Source of the DNA: Psychrobacter sp. WY6
GTDB taxonomy: Bacteria; Pseudomonadota; Gammaproteobacteria; Pseudomonadales; Moraxellaceae
Length of the DNA: 64,000 nucleotides
Assembly: GCF_018448495.1 (NCBI RefSeq)
Contig: NZ_CP049902.1
Span: 3,224,001 to 3,288,000 of the forward strand
Direction: 5' to 3'
Numbering within the stretch: the stretch's first letter is position 1; each line of letters opens with the position of its first letter. Below are positions 20,562 through 31,823 of the stretch, piece after piece. The position numbers and the translations under genes were made by a program. The notes below the pieces were generated by a model. That model was not told the DNA's origin, searched no databases, and was given only the letters and a program-made list of their open reading frames with translations.

Positions 20562-22591
20562 TTAGTTTTGCTCAGCCATATAATCCGTAAAGAAACTGGG
20601 TACAAACCTGACGATGACACTGGTACCTGCGGGCACATTATTAGAGATGATCAAATCACCGCCTAATTTATAGGCACGCTCTTTCATAATCATTAAACCA
20701 TGATGCTGGGTCTGATTGACAGTCCCTGATATGCCGATGCCGTCATCATTGACCATCATCGCTACATAATTACTTTCATCATCATAAACCAAATCGATAG
20801 TGACGCTGTTAGCATGGGCATGGCGACTGATATTCGACAGCGCCTCCCTTATAATTTGAATGAGATGCACTTGTTCGGTTGCCGTTAGATTCAAGGATAG
20901 GATTTGATTGTTGACCTTTATGTCAAACTGCCCTTTTACAGCAAACTCATCAGCCGCCTCATACAAAGCTTCATCAAAATTGCCGCTATCAATCGTCAAG
21001 CGAAAAGTCGTCAATAAGTCTCGCAGCTCATGATAAGCAGAGCTCAGACCCATTTTATTTGACTGATATGTTGCCCAACCTTGATTTGACTTTGCTCATC
21101 AAATACCACCAGCCCACTGTCTTTATCAGCAGACAGTTGCAGATGTTTTTCGAGCACGCTGACTTGTATTTTTAGATAGGACAATGACTGTGCTAAAGAA
21201 TCATGCAACTCCCTAGCAATGGTCGAGCGCTCTTCAAGTAAAATAAGCTGATGGTCTTGCTGCCTTTGTCTGCGTAGCGATAAGGCGGTGCTGACGAGAT
21301 TGGTCAGCACAACGATCAATTCATTATTTTTAGCAATTAAGTAACTACTATCCACCTCTACTACTTTGATGCGTGTTGAATCTTCCTCGCTTTTTTTCTT
21401 ATCTTCTGCATAAGCTTTATGGTCATTAAGACAGATTTTGGTCTGACCTTTAGCTCACCAAATTCTATATCTTGATGAATAATCGGAAACGTTTTGGTAT
21501 AAACGTCTTCTTTAATAGAGCAGCTATCACAAGTGAGTTTGGTACATAGCTCCTTCATCCTATCATCGTGCAGGGCTATAGAGTTTTTATTGGTTAGAAT
21601 ATTGCTTTGGATACACAGCGTAAAATCTAAATATGGGAATATACACCCAAAGCCAGTAATCAATTCATCAAGCCGATGTAAGCTCACAGGACTACTGGTC
21701 AATTGCTTTGAGAAATCATAAAACAACGATAAGGCTTGGTTGGCTTTTACCAGATGCTGAGTCTTTGTCTGTACCTCACTCTCAAGTGAGCGCTGATACC
21801 TCTCAATAGTACTGGCCATACCGTTAAAAGAATTGCCAAGCGCTTCAAATTCTCTATAACCGCTGATAGACACTCTCGTATCATATTTGCCTTCTTTAAA
21901 CGCCCGATTGGCTTTAATGAGTTGTTGAATAGGCATTAGCACTGAGTTCTGTAATCTCCGTACGCCTATCAGCATAATAATCATGCTCAGTATCAGTGAT
22001 AGTATTTGTAGGTTTTGCTGCCATGTCTGACGCTGCTCATTTCTATCCTGTAACGCGCCAACAAAACGATTGACATCGTCAATATACTTGGTTGAATCAC
22101 TATAAAAGCCTTGCTTGTCTTGTGCCAACAATGCTGGTTTTAAATCACGAAACCATTGTGATTTTATCTGGCTCCATTGATCACTGATCGCCTTATCTCT
22201 GTTGGCACTGGTCAGTTGATACGCTTGTAATTTGTTGAGACGACTCTCCATGTCTTCAACCAGTATGTCTATTTTTTCAGACTCACTTTTATTGGAGAAA
22301 TCCAGTCTGTCTTGCTTTTCTACCTGCGGCGCATTGTCACTATCTAAGCCATCTTGTTTGATATTTAGGCTTGAGCTAAAGGGATGGTTATCCGCAAAGT
22401 CAGTCGCTAGCTGAAAGCTAATACGATACGTTGCCATGCGTATCGAGCCTGCGGTATTAATCGCCTCAGCATCAGACTTTGCGACCCAAGCGAGCGCACC
22501 GCTGCCTATCGCTGACATCAAAAACAAAGTAGCGATGATCGTAATAGCAATCCAAGTATGAAGGAACAAACTGCCGTCGTAGATTAGACAT
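20562..22591 (-). CDS. narX: Nitrate/nitrite sensor histidine kinase NarX (frameshifted)
   Basis: Sensor of periplasmic nitrate and nitrite. The chosen start is MSNLRR at 22591. A first membrane helix is followed by the P-box (INTAGSIRMATYRISFQLAT), the ligand-binding element of NarX. A second helix (LSLILSMIIMLIGVRRL), HAMP, a Cys-containing central module (CTKLTCDSCSI) and a HisKA_3 box (ERSTIARELHDSLAQSLSYL) follow, then the ATPase domain (MVNDDGIGISG, HHGLMIMKERAYKLGG). Shifts are near 22565, 21370 and 21055; the one at 21055 is a missing A in an A run. Paired with narL 71 bp downstream. Confidence 0.9.
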
Positions 22592-22992
22592 GATTAATAG
22601 CGCTCCCATCAAACACTTTCTGCACAAAAGATTTGAGATCTTAAAATTGAACGTCGCAAAAGCAAAAAACATACAGCATAAAAAATACTACAGCGCACTT
22701 ATCCGTCCATCGACAAGCAAAACCTTAGTGATAAACCTACCCGCAATATACCCCTTTTAGTCATCAGTATACCACTATGTATGAATACTCTTCATCGGGA
22801 TAACACAGTACCGTGAGTTATCATTTTTTGATAGAGCAAGTGATTCATAGCGCTCATAAGCCAGTACGGCGGCTCTTTGTTATCAACATTAACAAGAGTA
22901 AGCGCTACGGTTTACTGTAAGTTTAGACAGCCATTTGATGATAAAAAATACTGAACATAACTAGGCATAGCTGATACTAAGTGAGGAATAAC
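22592..22992. other. Divergent promoter region of narX and narK2
   Basis: Contains two same-strand NarL-heptamer-like sequences, TACCCCT at 22749-22755 and TACCACT at 22770-22776, with no clear inverted partner. No open frame with support was found. An FNR box of consensus form was looked for and not found. Confidence 0.35.
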
Positions 22993-24297
22993 ATGGGCAA
23001 TAATTACAACTTCAAAGGTGGTAAGCTCATCACTGACTGGCGACCTGAAGTAGAAGAATTTTGGGAAGGAGGCGGCAAAAAAGTCGCGCGTAGAAATTTA
23101 TGGATATCCATTCCATCGTTGCTATTGGCATTTGCAGTATGGATGGTATGGAGTGCCGTCATCGTCCGTCTGCCAGAGATTGGTTTTGATTTTGATGATG
23201 GGCAGTTGTTTTGGCTCGCCGCGCTGCCCGGACTATCAGGGGCAACGCTGCGAATTTTTTATTCTTTTATGGTGCCTATCTTTGGTGGGCGACGTTGGAC
23301 AGCGATATCTACCTTATCCCTGTTAATTCCAGCATTATGGATGGGCTTTGCGGTTCAGAACCCTGATACGCCATTTATGATATTTGCCATCATTGCCCTA
23401 CTTTGTGGCTTCGGTGGTGGTAACTTTGCCTCCTCCATGTCCAATATCTCATTCTTCTTTCCAAAAGCAGAACAGGGCACTGCTCTTGGGCTAAACGCGG
23501 GTTTGGGTAACCTTGGCGTGTCGGTGATGCAGTTCGTTGTACCGATGATTATATTAGTAGCAGCCTTTGGTAGCTTAGGCGGCGACCCACAAGTCTCTGC
23601 AAGTGGTCAGCTGTTTTATCTACAAAATGCAGGCTTTATTTGGGTACCCTTTATTCTGCTATTTTCAGCACTGGCATGGTTTGGCATGAACGATATTGCT
23701 ACTGCTAAAGCTTCCTTTAAAGACCAATCCGTTATCTTTAAACGCAAACATAACTGGATCATGTGTATCCTATATATGGCGACCTTTGGCTCGTTCATTG
23801 GCTTTTCAGCCGCGTTTCCGATGCTGATTAAAAACTCATTTCCCGCCATTGATGCACTTAAGTTTGCCTTCTTGGGTCCTTTAGTTGGTGCGCTATTTCG
23901 CCCCTTAGGTGGCTGGATATCTGACAAAACCAGTGGCGCAAAAGTGACTTTTTGGAACTATATCGTGATGGTATTGGCGGTATTGGCGGTGATGTATTTC
24001 CTGCCTAGCGAGACTCATGAGGGCAGCTTTGTCGGATACTTCATCTCCTTTATGGTGCTATTTATTACCACAGGTATCGGTAACGGCTCTACCTTTACCA
24101 TGATTCCCGTTATCTTCAGAACCTTTCATGAACGCCTTGAACCTCAAAAAGCAGGTACAGAGGACTTGTTTGTCGAAATACGTAAAGAATCAGCAGCAGT
24201 GGTTGGCTTCACGTCAGCGATAGCGGCCTATGGCGCATTCTTTGTCCCAAAAATGTTTGGTTCAGGACTGGGTGTTGATGGTACTTTTATCGCTTAA
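22993..24297 (+). CDS. narK2: Nitrate/nitrite transporter NarK2 (MFS)
   Basis: Intact 434-residue MFS protein of the NarK/NarU group. The ATG at 22993 is preferred over an in-frame GTG at 22981 because GTGAGGA lies at ribosome-site distance. Family landmarks: nitrate signature 1 (GFGGGNFASSMSNISFFFP), signature 2 (GIGNGSTFTMIPVIF), loop arginine region LSGATLRIFYSF and FRPLGGWISDKTSGAKVTF. The long N-terminal cytoplasmic segment (ITDWRPEVEEFWEGGGKKVARRNL) is typical of the NarK2 type. It likely exchanges cytoplasmic nitrite for nitrate to feed NarG. A terminator follows at 24424. Confidence 0.92.
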   Translation: MGNNYNFKGGKLITDWRPEVEEFWEGGGKKVARRNLWISIPSLLLAFAVWMVWSAVIVRLPEIGFDFDDGQLFWLAALPGLSGATLRIFYSFMVPIFGGRRWTAISTLSLLIPALWMGFAVQNPDTPFMIFAIIALLCGFGGGNFASSMSNISFFFPKAEQGTALGLNAGLGNLGVSVMQFVVPMIILVAAFGSLGGDPQVSASGQLFYLQNAGFIWVPFILLFSALAWFGMNDIATAKASFKDQSVIFKRKHNWIMCILYMATFGSFIGFSAAFPMLIKNSFPAIDALKFAFLGPLVGALFRPLGGWISDKTSGAKVTFWNYIVMVLAVLAVMYFLPSETHEGSFVGYFISFMVLFITTGIGNGSTFTMIPVIFRTFHERLEPQKAGTEDLFVEIRKESAAVVGFTSAIAAYGAFFVPKMFGSGLGVDGTFIA

Positions 24298-24423
24298 TTG
24301 TCTTTTTGTTCTCGTGGTACATGGTGGTATTACAGTCGCCGCCTAATGCTGAGATTCCTGCTAAAGTAGCCTTGTATAAATCATCCTCTAAAAACAGATT
24401 TTTAAATTAAAAACATCGCTCTT

Positions 24424-24463
24424 TATAGTGCTACTTGCCAGCGTAAGTAGCACTTTTTTTATT
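24424..24463 (+). terminator. Terminator after narK2
   Basis: AGTGCTACTT and AAGTAGCACT arms around GCCAGCGT, followed by seven T. It separates narK2 from the narGHJI operon, which therefore needs its own promoter. Confidence 0.85.
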
Positions 24464-24546
24464 TTTACCAATCCATATTTTGCTTATAAATAAGCCCAAC
24501 TCATAAATACTTAACGATTTTTTAAGCAAATTTTATCATTTACCGC

Positions 24547-24562
24547 TACTACTAAGGTGGTA
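24547..24562. promoter_or_regulatory. Candidate NarL site upstream of narG
   Basis: Inverted repeat TACTACT-AA-GGTGGTA in the 7-2-7 arrangement of E. coli NarL sites (consensus TACYYMT with position 5 deviating to A). It lies 150 bp before the narG ATG. A near-identical site lies 134 bp before moaA. The rest of the 24298-24712 gap holds the narK2 terminator and a small GCTTAT-AA-ATAAGC palindrome at 24482-24495. Confidence 0.5.
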
Positions 24563-24712
24563 GTGCTCTGCTCATGTTAGCGGATAGCAAGAGGGCGATG
24601 GCTTACTTAAAATAATACCATCGAAAAACATTTACAGCTTGGGCAAAGGGTTGTTTTTACCACGCCATTCAGCTTTAGATACCCCATAGGCAATAATACA
24701 GAGGATAGCGAA

Positions 24713-27700
24713 ATGAGCCATTTACTCGACCAATTCCGTTTTTTTAAACGTAAAAAGGGCGAATTCTCCGATGGGCATGGTGAGACGCGCGATGAGTCTC
24801 GTGACTGGGAAAATGTGTATCGTAGCCGTTGGCAGTATGACAAAGTCGTGCGTTCAACGCATGGGGTCAACTGTACCGGCTCTTGCTCATGGAAAATTTA
24901 CGTAAAAAACGGCTTGGTCACGTGGGAGACGCAGCAAACTGACTATCCTGAAACCCGTCCAGACTTACCAAACCACGAACCGCGTGGCTGTCCTCGTGGC
25001 GCAAGTTATAGCTGGTACATGTATTCAGCGAACCGTGTGAAATATCCAAAGGTACGTAAACCGCTTCTAAAATTATGGCGTGAAGCCAAAGCGCAGTATC
25101 CTGATCCTGTCGATGCGTGGGGCAGCATTGTCCAAGACCCTATCAAAGCAGAACAGTATAAATCCAAGCGCGGTTTGGGCGGTTTTATTCGCTCAACGTG
25201 GGCAGAAGTCAATGAAATTATCGCCGCTAGTAATGTCTATACCGCCAAAACTTTTGGTCCTGACCGTATCGTTGGTTTCTCTCCGATTCCTGCGATGTCG
25301 ATGGTCAGTTACGCCGCCGGTAGTCGCTATTTATCACTTATCGGCGGTGTTTGCTTGTCATTCTATGACTGGTATTGTGACCTGCCACCAGCGTCGCCAA
25401 TGGTTTGGGGCGAGCAAACCGACGTGCCAGAATCAGCCGATTGGTATAACTCTGATTATTTATTGCCTGGGGTTCAAACGTCCCGCAAACACGTACACCA
25501 GACGCGCATTTCTTTACCGAAGTTCGTTATAAAGGCACTAAGACCGTCTCTATTACCCCCGACTATGCGGAAGTTTCTAAACTTACTGACTTATGGCTCA
25601 ATCCTAAACAAGGTACTGACGCAGCGGTTGCGCAAGCATTCTGTCATGTGATTATCAAAGAGTTTTATCTTAAGCAGCCAAGTGATTATTTCTTAGATTA
25701 CGCCAAGCGCTACACTGACTTACCTGTCCTCGTCATGCTAGAAGGTGAAGAAGGCGCGCGCCATGCAGGTCGCTATCTGCGTGCTTCTGACTTAATTGAT
25801 AATTTAGGTCAAGAAAACAATCCAGAATGGAAAACCATCGGTCTAAATAGTAATGGCGAGCTGGTTTCCCCACTCGGCTCTATCGGTTATCGTTGGGGCG
25901 AAAAAGGCAAATGGAATCTTGAGCAAAAGAATGGTACGACAGGCGCAGATATTGACCTCACACTGACGTTAAAAGATAGCAATGAGACCTGCATAGTCGG
26001 CTTTGATTACTTTGGTCATGTGTCACACCCACACTTCACCTCTGTACCGGGCGAAGCAATACAGCAAAAAACTGTCCCTTGTAAAACCATTACCCTTGCC
26101 GATGGCAGCACCGCTATCGTTGCGACCGTCTTTGATCTAACCGTTGCCAACTTGGGCGTGGATAATGGTGTTGGCGGCGAACACGTCACCGACGACTATG
26201 ACGATGCAAGCGTACCGGGCACACCTGCTTGGCAAGAAGTCATCACCGGTTTGAGCCGTGAGCGCGTCATTCAAGTCGCGCGTGAATTCGCTGAAAATGC
26301 CCATAAGACTCATGGTAAATCGATGATTATCATCGGCGCGGGTATGAACCACTGGTATCACCTAGACATGAACTATCGCGGCGTGATTAACATGCTGATG
26401 CTTTGCGGTTGTATCGGTAAATCTGGCGGCGGCTGGGCACATTATGTTGGTCAAGAAAAACTGCGCCCTCAAACGGGTTGGTTGCCATTGGCCTTTGCGC
26501 TTGATTGGCATCGTCCACCGCGTCATATGAACGGCACGAGCTTCTTTTACAATCACAGCTCACAGTGGCGTCACGAAACCATTTCTGCCCATGAGATACT
26601 CTCGCCTCTCGTCGATAAAAAGTTCTTCCCTGAGCATATGCTTGATTACAACATTCAAGCAGAGCGTGCAGGCTGGTTGCCTTCAGCGCCGCAATTAAAC
26701 CGCAATCCACTGACCATCGCTGCCAAAGCCAAGGAAAGCGGCAAAGGCGTGGAAGAGTATGTTGTCGATTCTCTCGAAGATGGCAGCTTACGCTTTGCTT
26801 GTGAATCACCTGATAACCCAGCCAACTTCCCTCGCAACATGTTTATCTGGCGCTCAAACCTATTGGGCTCATCAGGCAAAGGTCATGAATATATGCTGCA
26901 TTATTTCTTGGGCACCAAAACGGCTTGCTCAATAAAGAAAATGCAGAAGGTCACCTGCAACCAAAAGAAGTCGATTGGGTAGAAAAAGGCCCAACTGGTA
27001 AATTAGACTTGGTTGTCACATTAGACTTCCGTATGTCTTCTACCTGTTTGTATTCTGACATCGTGCTACCGACTGCAACTTGGTACGAAAAAGATGACAT
27101 GAATACCTCAGACATGCATCCATTCATTCACCCATTAACCGCCGCAACCGACCCTGCGTGGGAATCTAAGACCGATTGGGAAATTTATAAAGGCATTGCC
27201 AAGAGCTTCTCTGAAGTATCAAAAGGTCATTTAGGTGTTGAAACTGACGTTGTCACCTTGCCAATGCAACATGACACCCCGGGTGAATTAGCACAGCCAT
27301 TTGGTGGCACTGACTGGAAAACGGCTGGCGAAAAACCTGTACCGGGTAAAAACTGCCCAATGATTAAAGTGGTTGAGCGTGACTATCCGAGCACTTATAA
27401 AAAGTTCACTTCTATGGGTCCTGCCTTAGAAAAACTGGGCAATGGCTCAAAAGGCTTGAATTGGGACATGAAAACCGAGGTCAAACAGCTGGGGGATTTA
27501 AACCACCGCGTGACTGAAACGGGTATCTCTGAAGGCAGACCACGCCTCGATACAGCCATCAATGCTTCTGAGATGATTTTGATGCTCGCGCCTGAGACCA
27601 ATGGTCATGTCGCCGTAAAAGGATGGAGCGCGCTCTCTGAATTTACTGGTCGCGACCATACTCATCTTGCCAAATCTAGCGAGCACGAAAAAATCCGCTT

Positions 27701-28469
27701 TAAAGACATCGTCGCACAGCCGCGTAAAATCATCTCAAGCCCGACATGGTCAGGTATTGAGTCAGATCAGGTCAGTTATAACGCGGGTTATACCAACGTC
27801 CATGAGCTGATTCCATGGCGTACGATTACTGGTCGTCAGCAGTTTTATCAAGACCATCCTTGGATGCAGGCGTTTGGTGAGCAAATGCAGCAGTATCGTC
27901 CACCTATCGATACCAAGACCACTGAGCTGCTCAAAGACGCTAAACCAAATGGCAATAAAGAGATTGTACTGAACTTCTTAACACCGCACCAAAAATGGGG
28001 CATCCACAGTACCTACTCTGAAAACTTGCTGATGCTGACCCTAAGTCGCGGTGGACCTTGTGTCTGGATGTCAGAAGTCGATGCGCAAAAAGCCGGCATC
28101 GTCGATAACGATTGGATTGAGCTGTTCAATGCCAATGGGGCAATCACTGCCCGTGCTATCGTTAGCCAGCGGGTCAAAGAAGGCATGACCATGATGTATC
28201 ACGCCCAAGAAAAACTGGTCAATATTCCCGGTTCTGAGCAAACAGGCACGCGCGGCGGTATCCATAATTCGGTCACTCGGACGATTTTGAAACCGACGCA
28301 TATGATTGGCAGCTATGCCCAGCAGTCTTATGGCTTTAACTATTATGGCACCGTCGGTTGTAACCGTGATGAATTTGTCGTGATTCGTAAAATGTCAAAA
28401 ATCGACTGGCTAGAAGACAAACCCGATAACGAATTGCCACGTCCGTTACCAACCAGCATTGAAGGGTAA
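24713..28469 (+). CDS. narG: Respiratory nitrate reductase alpha subunit NarG (two frameshifts)
   Basis: Catalytic Mo-bisMGD subunit reducing nitrate to nitrite at the cytoplasmic face. Near residue 50 the FS0 cluster motif [19 protein letters not shown] is present with its His ligand, then [14 protein letters not shown]. The Mo-ligand Asp lies in WYNSDYLF. C-terminal landmarks are [28 protein letters not shown] and [17 protein letters not shown] is missing near 25465 ([11 protein letters not shown] restored) and an A near 26920 ([14 protein letters not shown] restored). The corrected length of about 1,250 residues equals the family size. First gene of narGHJI; RBS AGAGGA. Confidence 0.95.
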
Positions 28470-28492
28470 AGCTGTTTCTTCTATCGAAAAAA

Positions 28493-28512
28493 TATCCTGA
28501 TTTCAGGATATC
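28493..28512 (+). other. Intercistronic hairpin narG-narH
   Basis: Perfect stem ATATCCTGA / TCAGGATAT without a T run, in the 92-bp gap. It could stabilise or process the narG message. No terminator character. Confidence 0.5.
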
Positions 28513-28561
28513 TAGGAAGAACATAAAGCTGCTTTTTTACTATTATTTGGAGCACAGATCC

Positions 28562-30092
28562 ATGAAAATTCGTTCGCAAGTCGGCATGGTGCTTAACCTT
28601 GATAAATGTATCGGTTGTCACACCTGCTCAGTCACCTGTAAAAACGTCTGGACCAGCCGTGAAGGTATGGATATGCGTGTTTAACAACGTTGAATCAAAA
28701 CCCGGTATCGGCTATCCCAAAGAGTGGGAGAACCAAACCAAATGGAAAGGCGGTTGGATACGCAATGCCAATGGCACTATCAATCCGCGTATCGGTGGTA
28801 AGTTCAGAGTACTCGCCAATATCTTTGCTAACCCTGACCTGCCAGAGATTGATGATTATTACGAGCCGTTTGATTTCGATTATCAGCATCTGCATACCGC
28901 ACCTATCAGTAATCATCAACCTATCGCCCGCCCGCGCTCAGCCATCACTGGCAAGCGGATGCAAAAGATTGAATGGGGTCCTAACTGGGAAGAAATCCTC
29001 GGCTCAGAGTTTGAAAAACGTCGCAAAGATAAGAACTTTGACAACATTCAAGCGGAGATTTATGGCGAGTACGAAAACACCTTTATGATGTATTTGCCAC
29101 GTCTGTGCGAGCATTGCTTGAACCCAACTTGCGTGGCGTCATGCCCAAGTGGGGCGATTTATAAGCGTGAAGAAGACGGCATTGTCTTGATTGACCAAGA
29201 AAAATGTCGCGGCTGGCGCATGTGTATCTCAGGCTGCCCGTATAAAAAGATTTACTACAACTGGAAGTCGGGGAAATCTGAAAAATGTATCTTCTGTTAT
29301 CCCCGTATCGAAGCCGGCTTGCCGACCGTTTGTTCAGAAACCTGTTGGTCGTATCCGCTACTTGGGCGTACTGCTTTATGATGCTGACAAAATCGCTGAA
29401 GCAGCAAGCACCCCTAACGAGCAAGACCTTTATCAAGCACAGTTAGACGTATTTTTAGATCCAAATGACCCTGCTGTTATAGCCCAAGCATTAAAAGACG
29501 GTGTACCGCAATCGGTCATTGATTCAGCCCAGCGCTCACCAGTTTATAAGCTAGCGATGGATTGGAAGCTTGCGCTACCGCTACACCCTGAATACCGCAC
29601 GCTACCGATGGTTTGGTATGTACCGCCATTATCACCGATTCAAAATGCTGCTGAAGCAGGCAAAGTCGGTATGGATGGTCTCATTCCAGATGTCGACAGT
29701 TTACGTATTCCACTGCGCTATTTAGCAAACATGCTTACCGCAGGCGATGAAGAGCCAGTACGTTTGGCATTGAAGCGCCTACTTGCTATGCGTAGCTACA
29801 AGCGTATGCAATTGGTTGAAAAACAAGAAGTCCAAAGTATCTTGGATGATGTGGGTTTGACCAAGCTGCAAGTGGGAGATGTATCGCTATCGCTATTGCT
29901 AACTACGAAGATCGCTTTGTGATTCCAACGGCGCATCGTGAAGAAGCATTGAGTGATGCATTCGCTGAGCGTAATGGTTGCGGATTCACCTTTGGCGAAG
30001 GCTGTTCAGGACATTCGGACAATAGCATGTTTGGACAACGCAAAACCAATCGCCGCGATTTCATCGATACTGTCCAGAAGTGGGAGTCATAA
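28562..30092 (+). CDS. narH: Nitrate reductase beta subunit NarH (frameshifted)
   Basis: Iron-sulfur electron-transfer subunit. It begins MKIRSQVGMVLNLDKCIGCH with the first Cys cluster (CIGCHTCSVTC), then CEHCLNPTCVASCPSGAIY, CRGWRMCISGCPYKK (Trp in place of one Cys marks the 3Fe-4S site) and CIFCYPRIEAGLPTVCSETC. Near 28670 two single bases are missing within about 10 bp; repair gives EGMEYAWFNNVESKPG, an invariant segment. Further single-base gaps occur near 29345 and 29878. The corrected length of about 510 residues matches E. coli NarH. Between narG and narJ; the stop lies 1 bp before the narJ ATG. Confidence 0.94.
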
Positions 30093-30093
30093 G

Positions 30094-30977
30094 ATGCAAA
30101 CTACTCAACTTAATAACAGCACTTCAGTGCATGAGCCAATTACCCAACCAACCATCGGCCATTCAGACTTAAAACTACTCAAGGTACTCAGTCTACTTAT
30201 CGATTATCCAAGTAATGAGCTGTTTCTCGGCGATACGCTTGCCGATTGCACAGAGATTGTCGCCAAATCAACACTAATTAGCCCTGAAGTACGTGCGCAA
30301 ATCATCGACTTGATTGAAGATTTAATCGATACCGGCTCTCTTGAGGCGCAAGCGCGTTATGACGGTCTGTTTGAGCGTGGTCGTTCTTTATCACTATGGT
30401 TTGAACATGTACATGGCGAATCGCGCGACCGTGGTCAAGCGATGGTCGATTTGATGGGTCAGTATCAAGAAGCAGGCTTTGAGATTAGCGTGAAAGAGCT
30501 GCCTGATTATCTGCCTTTATATCTCGAATTTTTAGCGTATCAAGCAACCATTATCGAAGACGATATTCAAATTCGTATGGATATCGCTGATGTTAGCCAT
30601 ATCCTCGCTTTGCTTGCCGCCAGATTAGAAGGTCGCGGTAGCTTGTATAAAGGCTGCTTTAATGCGCTATTGCAAATCGCTGGTAAACCGCTCGATATCG
30701 TTGAAGAGTACCAAGAAAAATCAGCAAAGAGAAGCGTGATGACAGCTTTGAAGCATTAGATAAAGAATGGGAAGAAGAAGTAGTGACGTTTTTAGATGCG
30801 CAACAAGAAGAGCGCTGCCCGTCACAAACAAGTACCCAAAATCTTGCAGCAAAAGCTGGTATAAAAAATGCCTCTGCTGCTAATGCAGTCGATGCTCCAG
30901 TGCACTGGGTAGATTTTAAAACCAACCAACGGTTTAAATCATATAAAGGAGAAAGGACAGAATATCGCAGATCCTAG
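30094..30977 (+). CDS. narJ: Nitrate reductase assembly chaperone NarJ (frameshifted)
   Basis: Cytoplasmic chaperone needed for Mo-cofactor insertion into NarG; not part of the final enzyme. All-helical TorD/NarJ fold: LLKVLSLLIDYPSNELF, YDGLFERGRSLSLWFEHVHG (the NarJ signature) and YLPLYLEFLAY. A missing A near 30725 breaks the frame; repair reads EEYQEKISKEKRDDSFEALD and continues through VTFLDAQQEERCPSQ to the CPSQ...PVHWVDF end. The last residues near 30940 are uncertain because another shift is possible. Coordinates follow the downstream open frame. Confidence 0.88.
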
Positions 30978-30999
30978 TGTGCAGTCTTTAGCCACCTAA

Positions 31000-31680
31000 A
31001 TGGCTACAATTTTCCTTTTTGGCGTTTATCCGTATGTGGCATTGACCATCGCTATTATTGGTACTTGGGTACGTTTTGATTTATCTCAGTATTCATGGAA
31101 GACAGGCTCGACGCAGATGCTCAGAAGCAAAAACATGCGCCTTGCCAGCAACTTATTCCACGTTGGCATTATCGTGGTGCTCCTCGGTCATTTATTTGGA
31201 ATGTTGACGCCGCATTTTCTCTATGACAGATTTATCAGCGCCGGACATAAGCAGATTTTAGCAGTGGTCGTTGGGGGTATCGCAGGCGTGTTTTGTTGGT
31301 TTGGCTTAGTCATGCTCATGTGGCGACGCTTTACCGATGACCGTATCTCAAACACCTCATCGTTCTCAGACAAGCTAGTACTGGTGCTGTTATTTATCCA
31401 GCTGAACTTGGGTCTGCTGTCCATCTTTACGTCAGTGAAGCATTTAGATGGCTACACCATGATGAATTTGGCAGGCTGGGCACAGGACATCACAATTTTA
31501 AGACCTTTGCAGGCAGCGGCGCGCATTGAGCAAACTGACTTAATTTATCAGCTGCATATGGCGCTAGGCATCACCCTGATTGCGATATTTCCGTTTACAC
31601 GGCTTATTCATATCATCAGCGCGCCAATTTGGTATTTCGGCCGTCGCTATCAAATTGTCAGACAAAAGAACTCTCAGTAA
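31000..31680 (+). CDS. narI: Nitrate reductase gamma subunit NarI
   Basis: Membrane cytochrome b subunit that oxidises quinol and passes electrons to NarH. Five membrane helices; haem-ligand histidines in NLFHVGIIVVLLGHLFGMLTP and YQLHMALG...FTRLIHIISAPIWY. 226 residues, the same as the family. The first residues MATIFLFGVYPYVAL are a little atypical, and an upstream frame (KWLQFSF) could mean a small shift just before 31010, but from VYPYVAL onwards the match is excellent. Last gene of narGHJI; the parvulin gene follows after 143 bp. Confidence 0.92.
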   Translation: MATIFLFGVYPYVALTIAIIGTWVRFDLSQYSWKTGSTQMLRSKNMRLASNLFHVGIIVVLLGHLFGMLTPHFLYDRFISAGHKQILAVVVGGIAGVFCWFGLVMLMWRRFTDDRISNTSSFSDKLVLVLLFIQLNLGLLSIFTSVKHLDGYTMMNLAGWAQDITILRPLQAAARIEQTDLIYQLHMALGITLIAIFPFTRLIHIISAPIWYFGRRYQIVRQKNSQ

Positions 31681-31823
31681 GGCTGTAGAGCAGTATCTAA
31701 ATGGAATGGCATTTTTAACCCTACCCTCACCTAGATACTGCTCTTTACCCTACCTTTAACGATGAATCAACACGCCCTATATTTTAGAATTTCTATTACC
31801 AGAATCCTTAGTGGAGCAAAGCC

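Noticed and set aside
24298..24712. FNR box (TTGAT-N4-ATCAA) before narG
   Set aside because: Expected for an anaerobic operon, but no sequence with both half-sites at the right spacing was found by eye.
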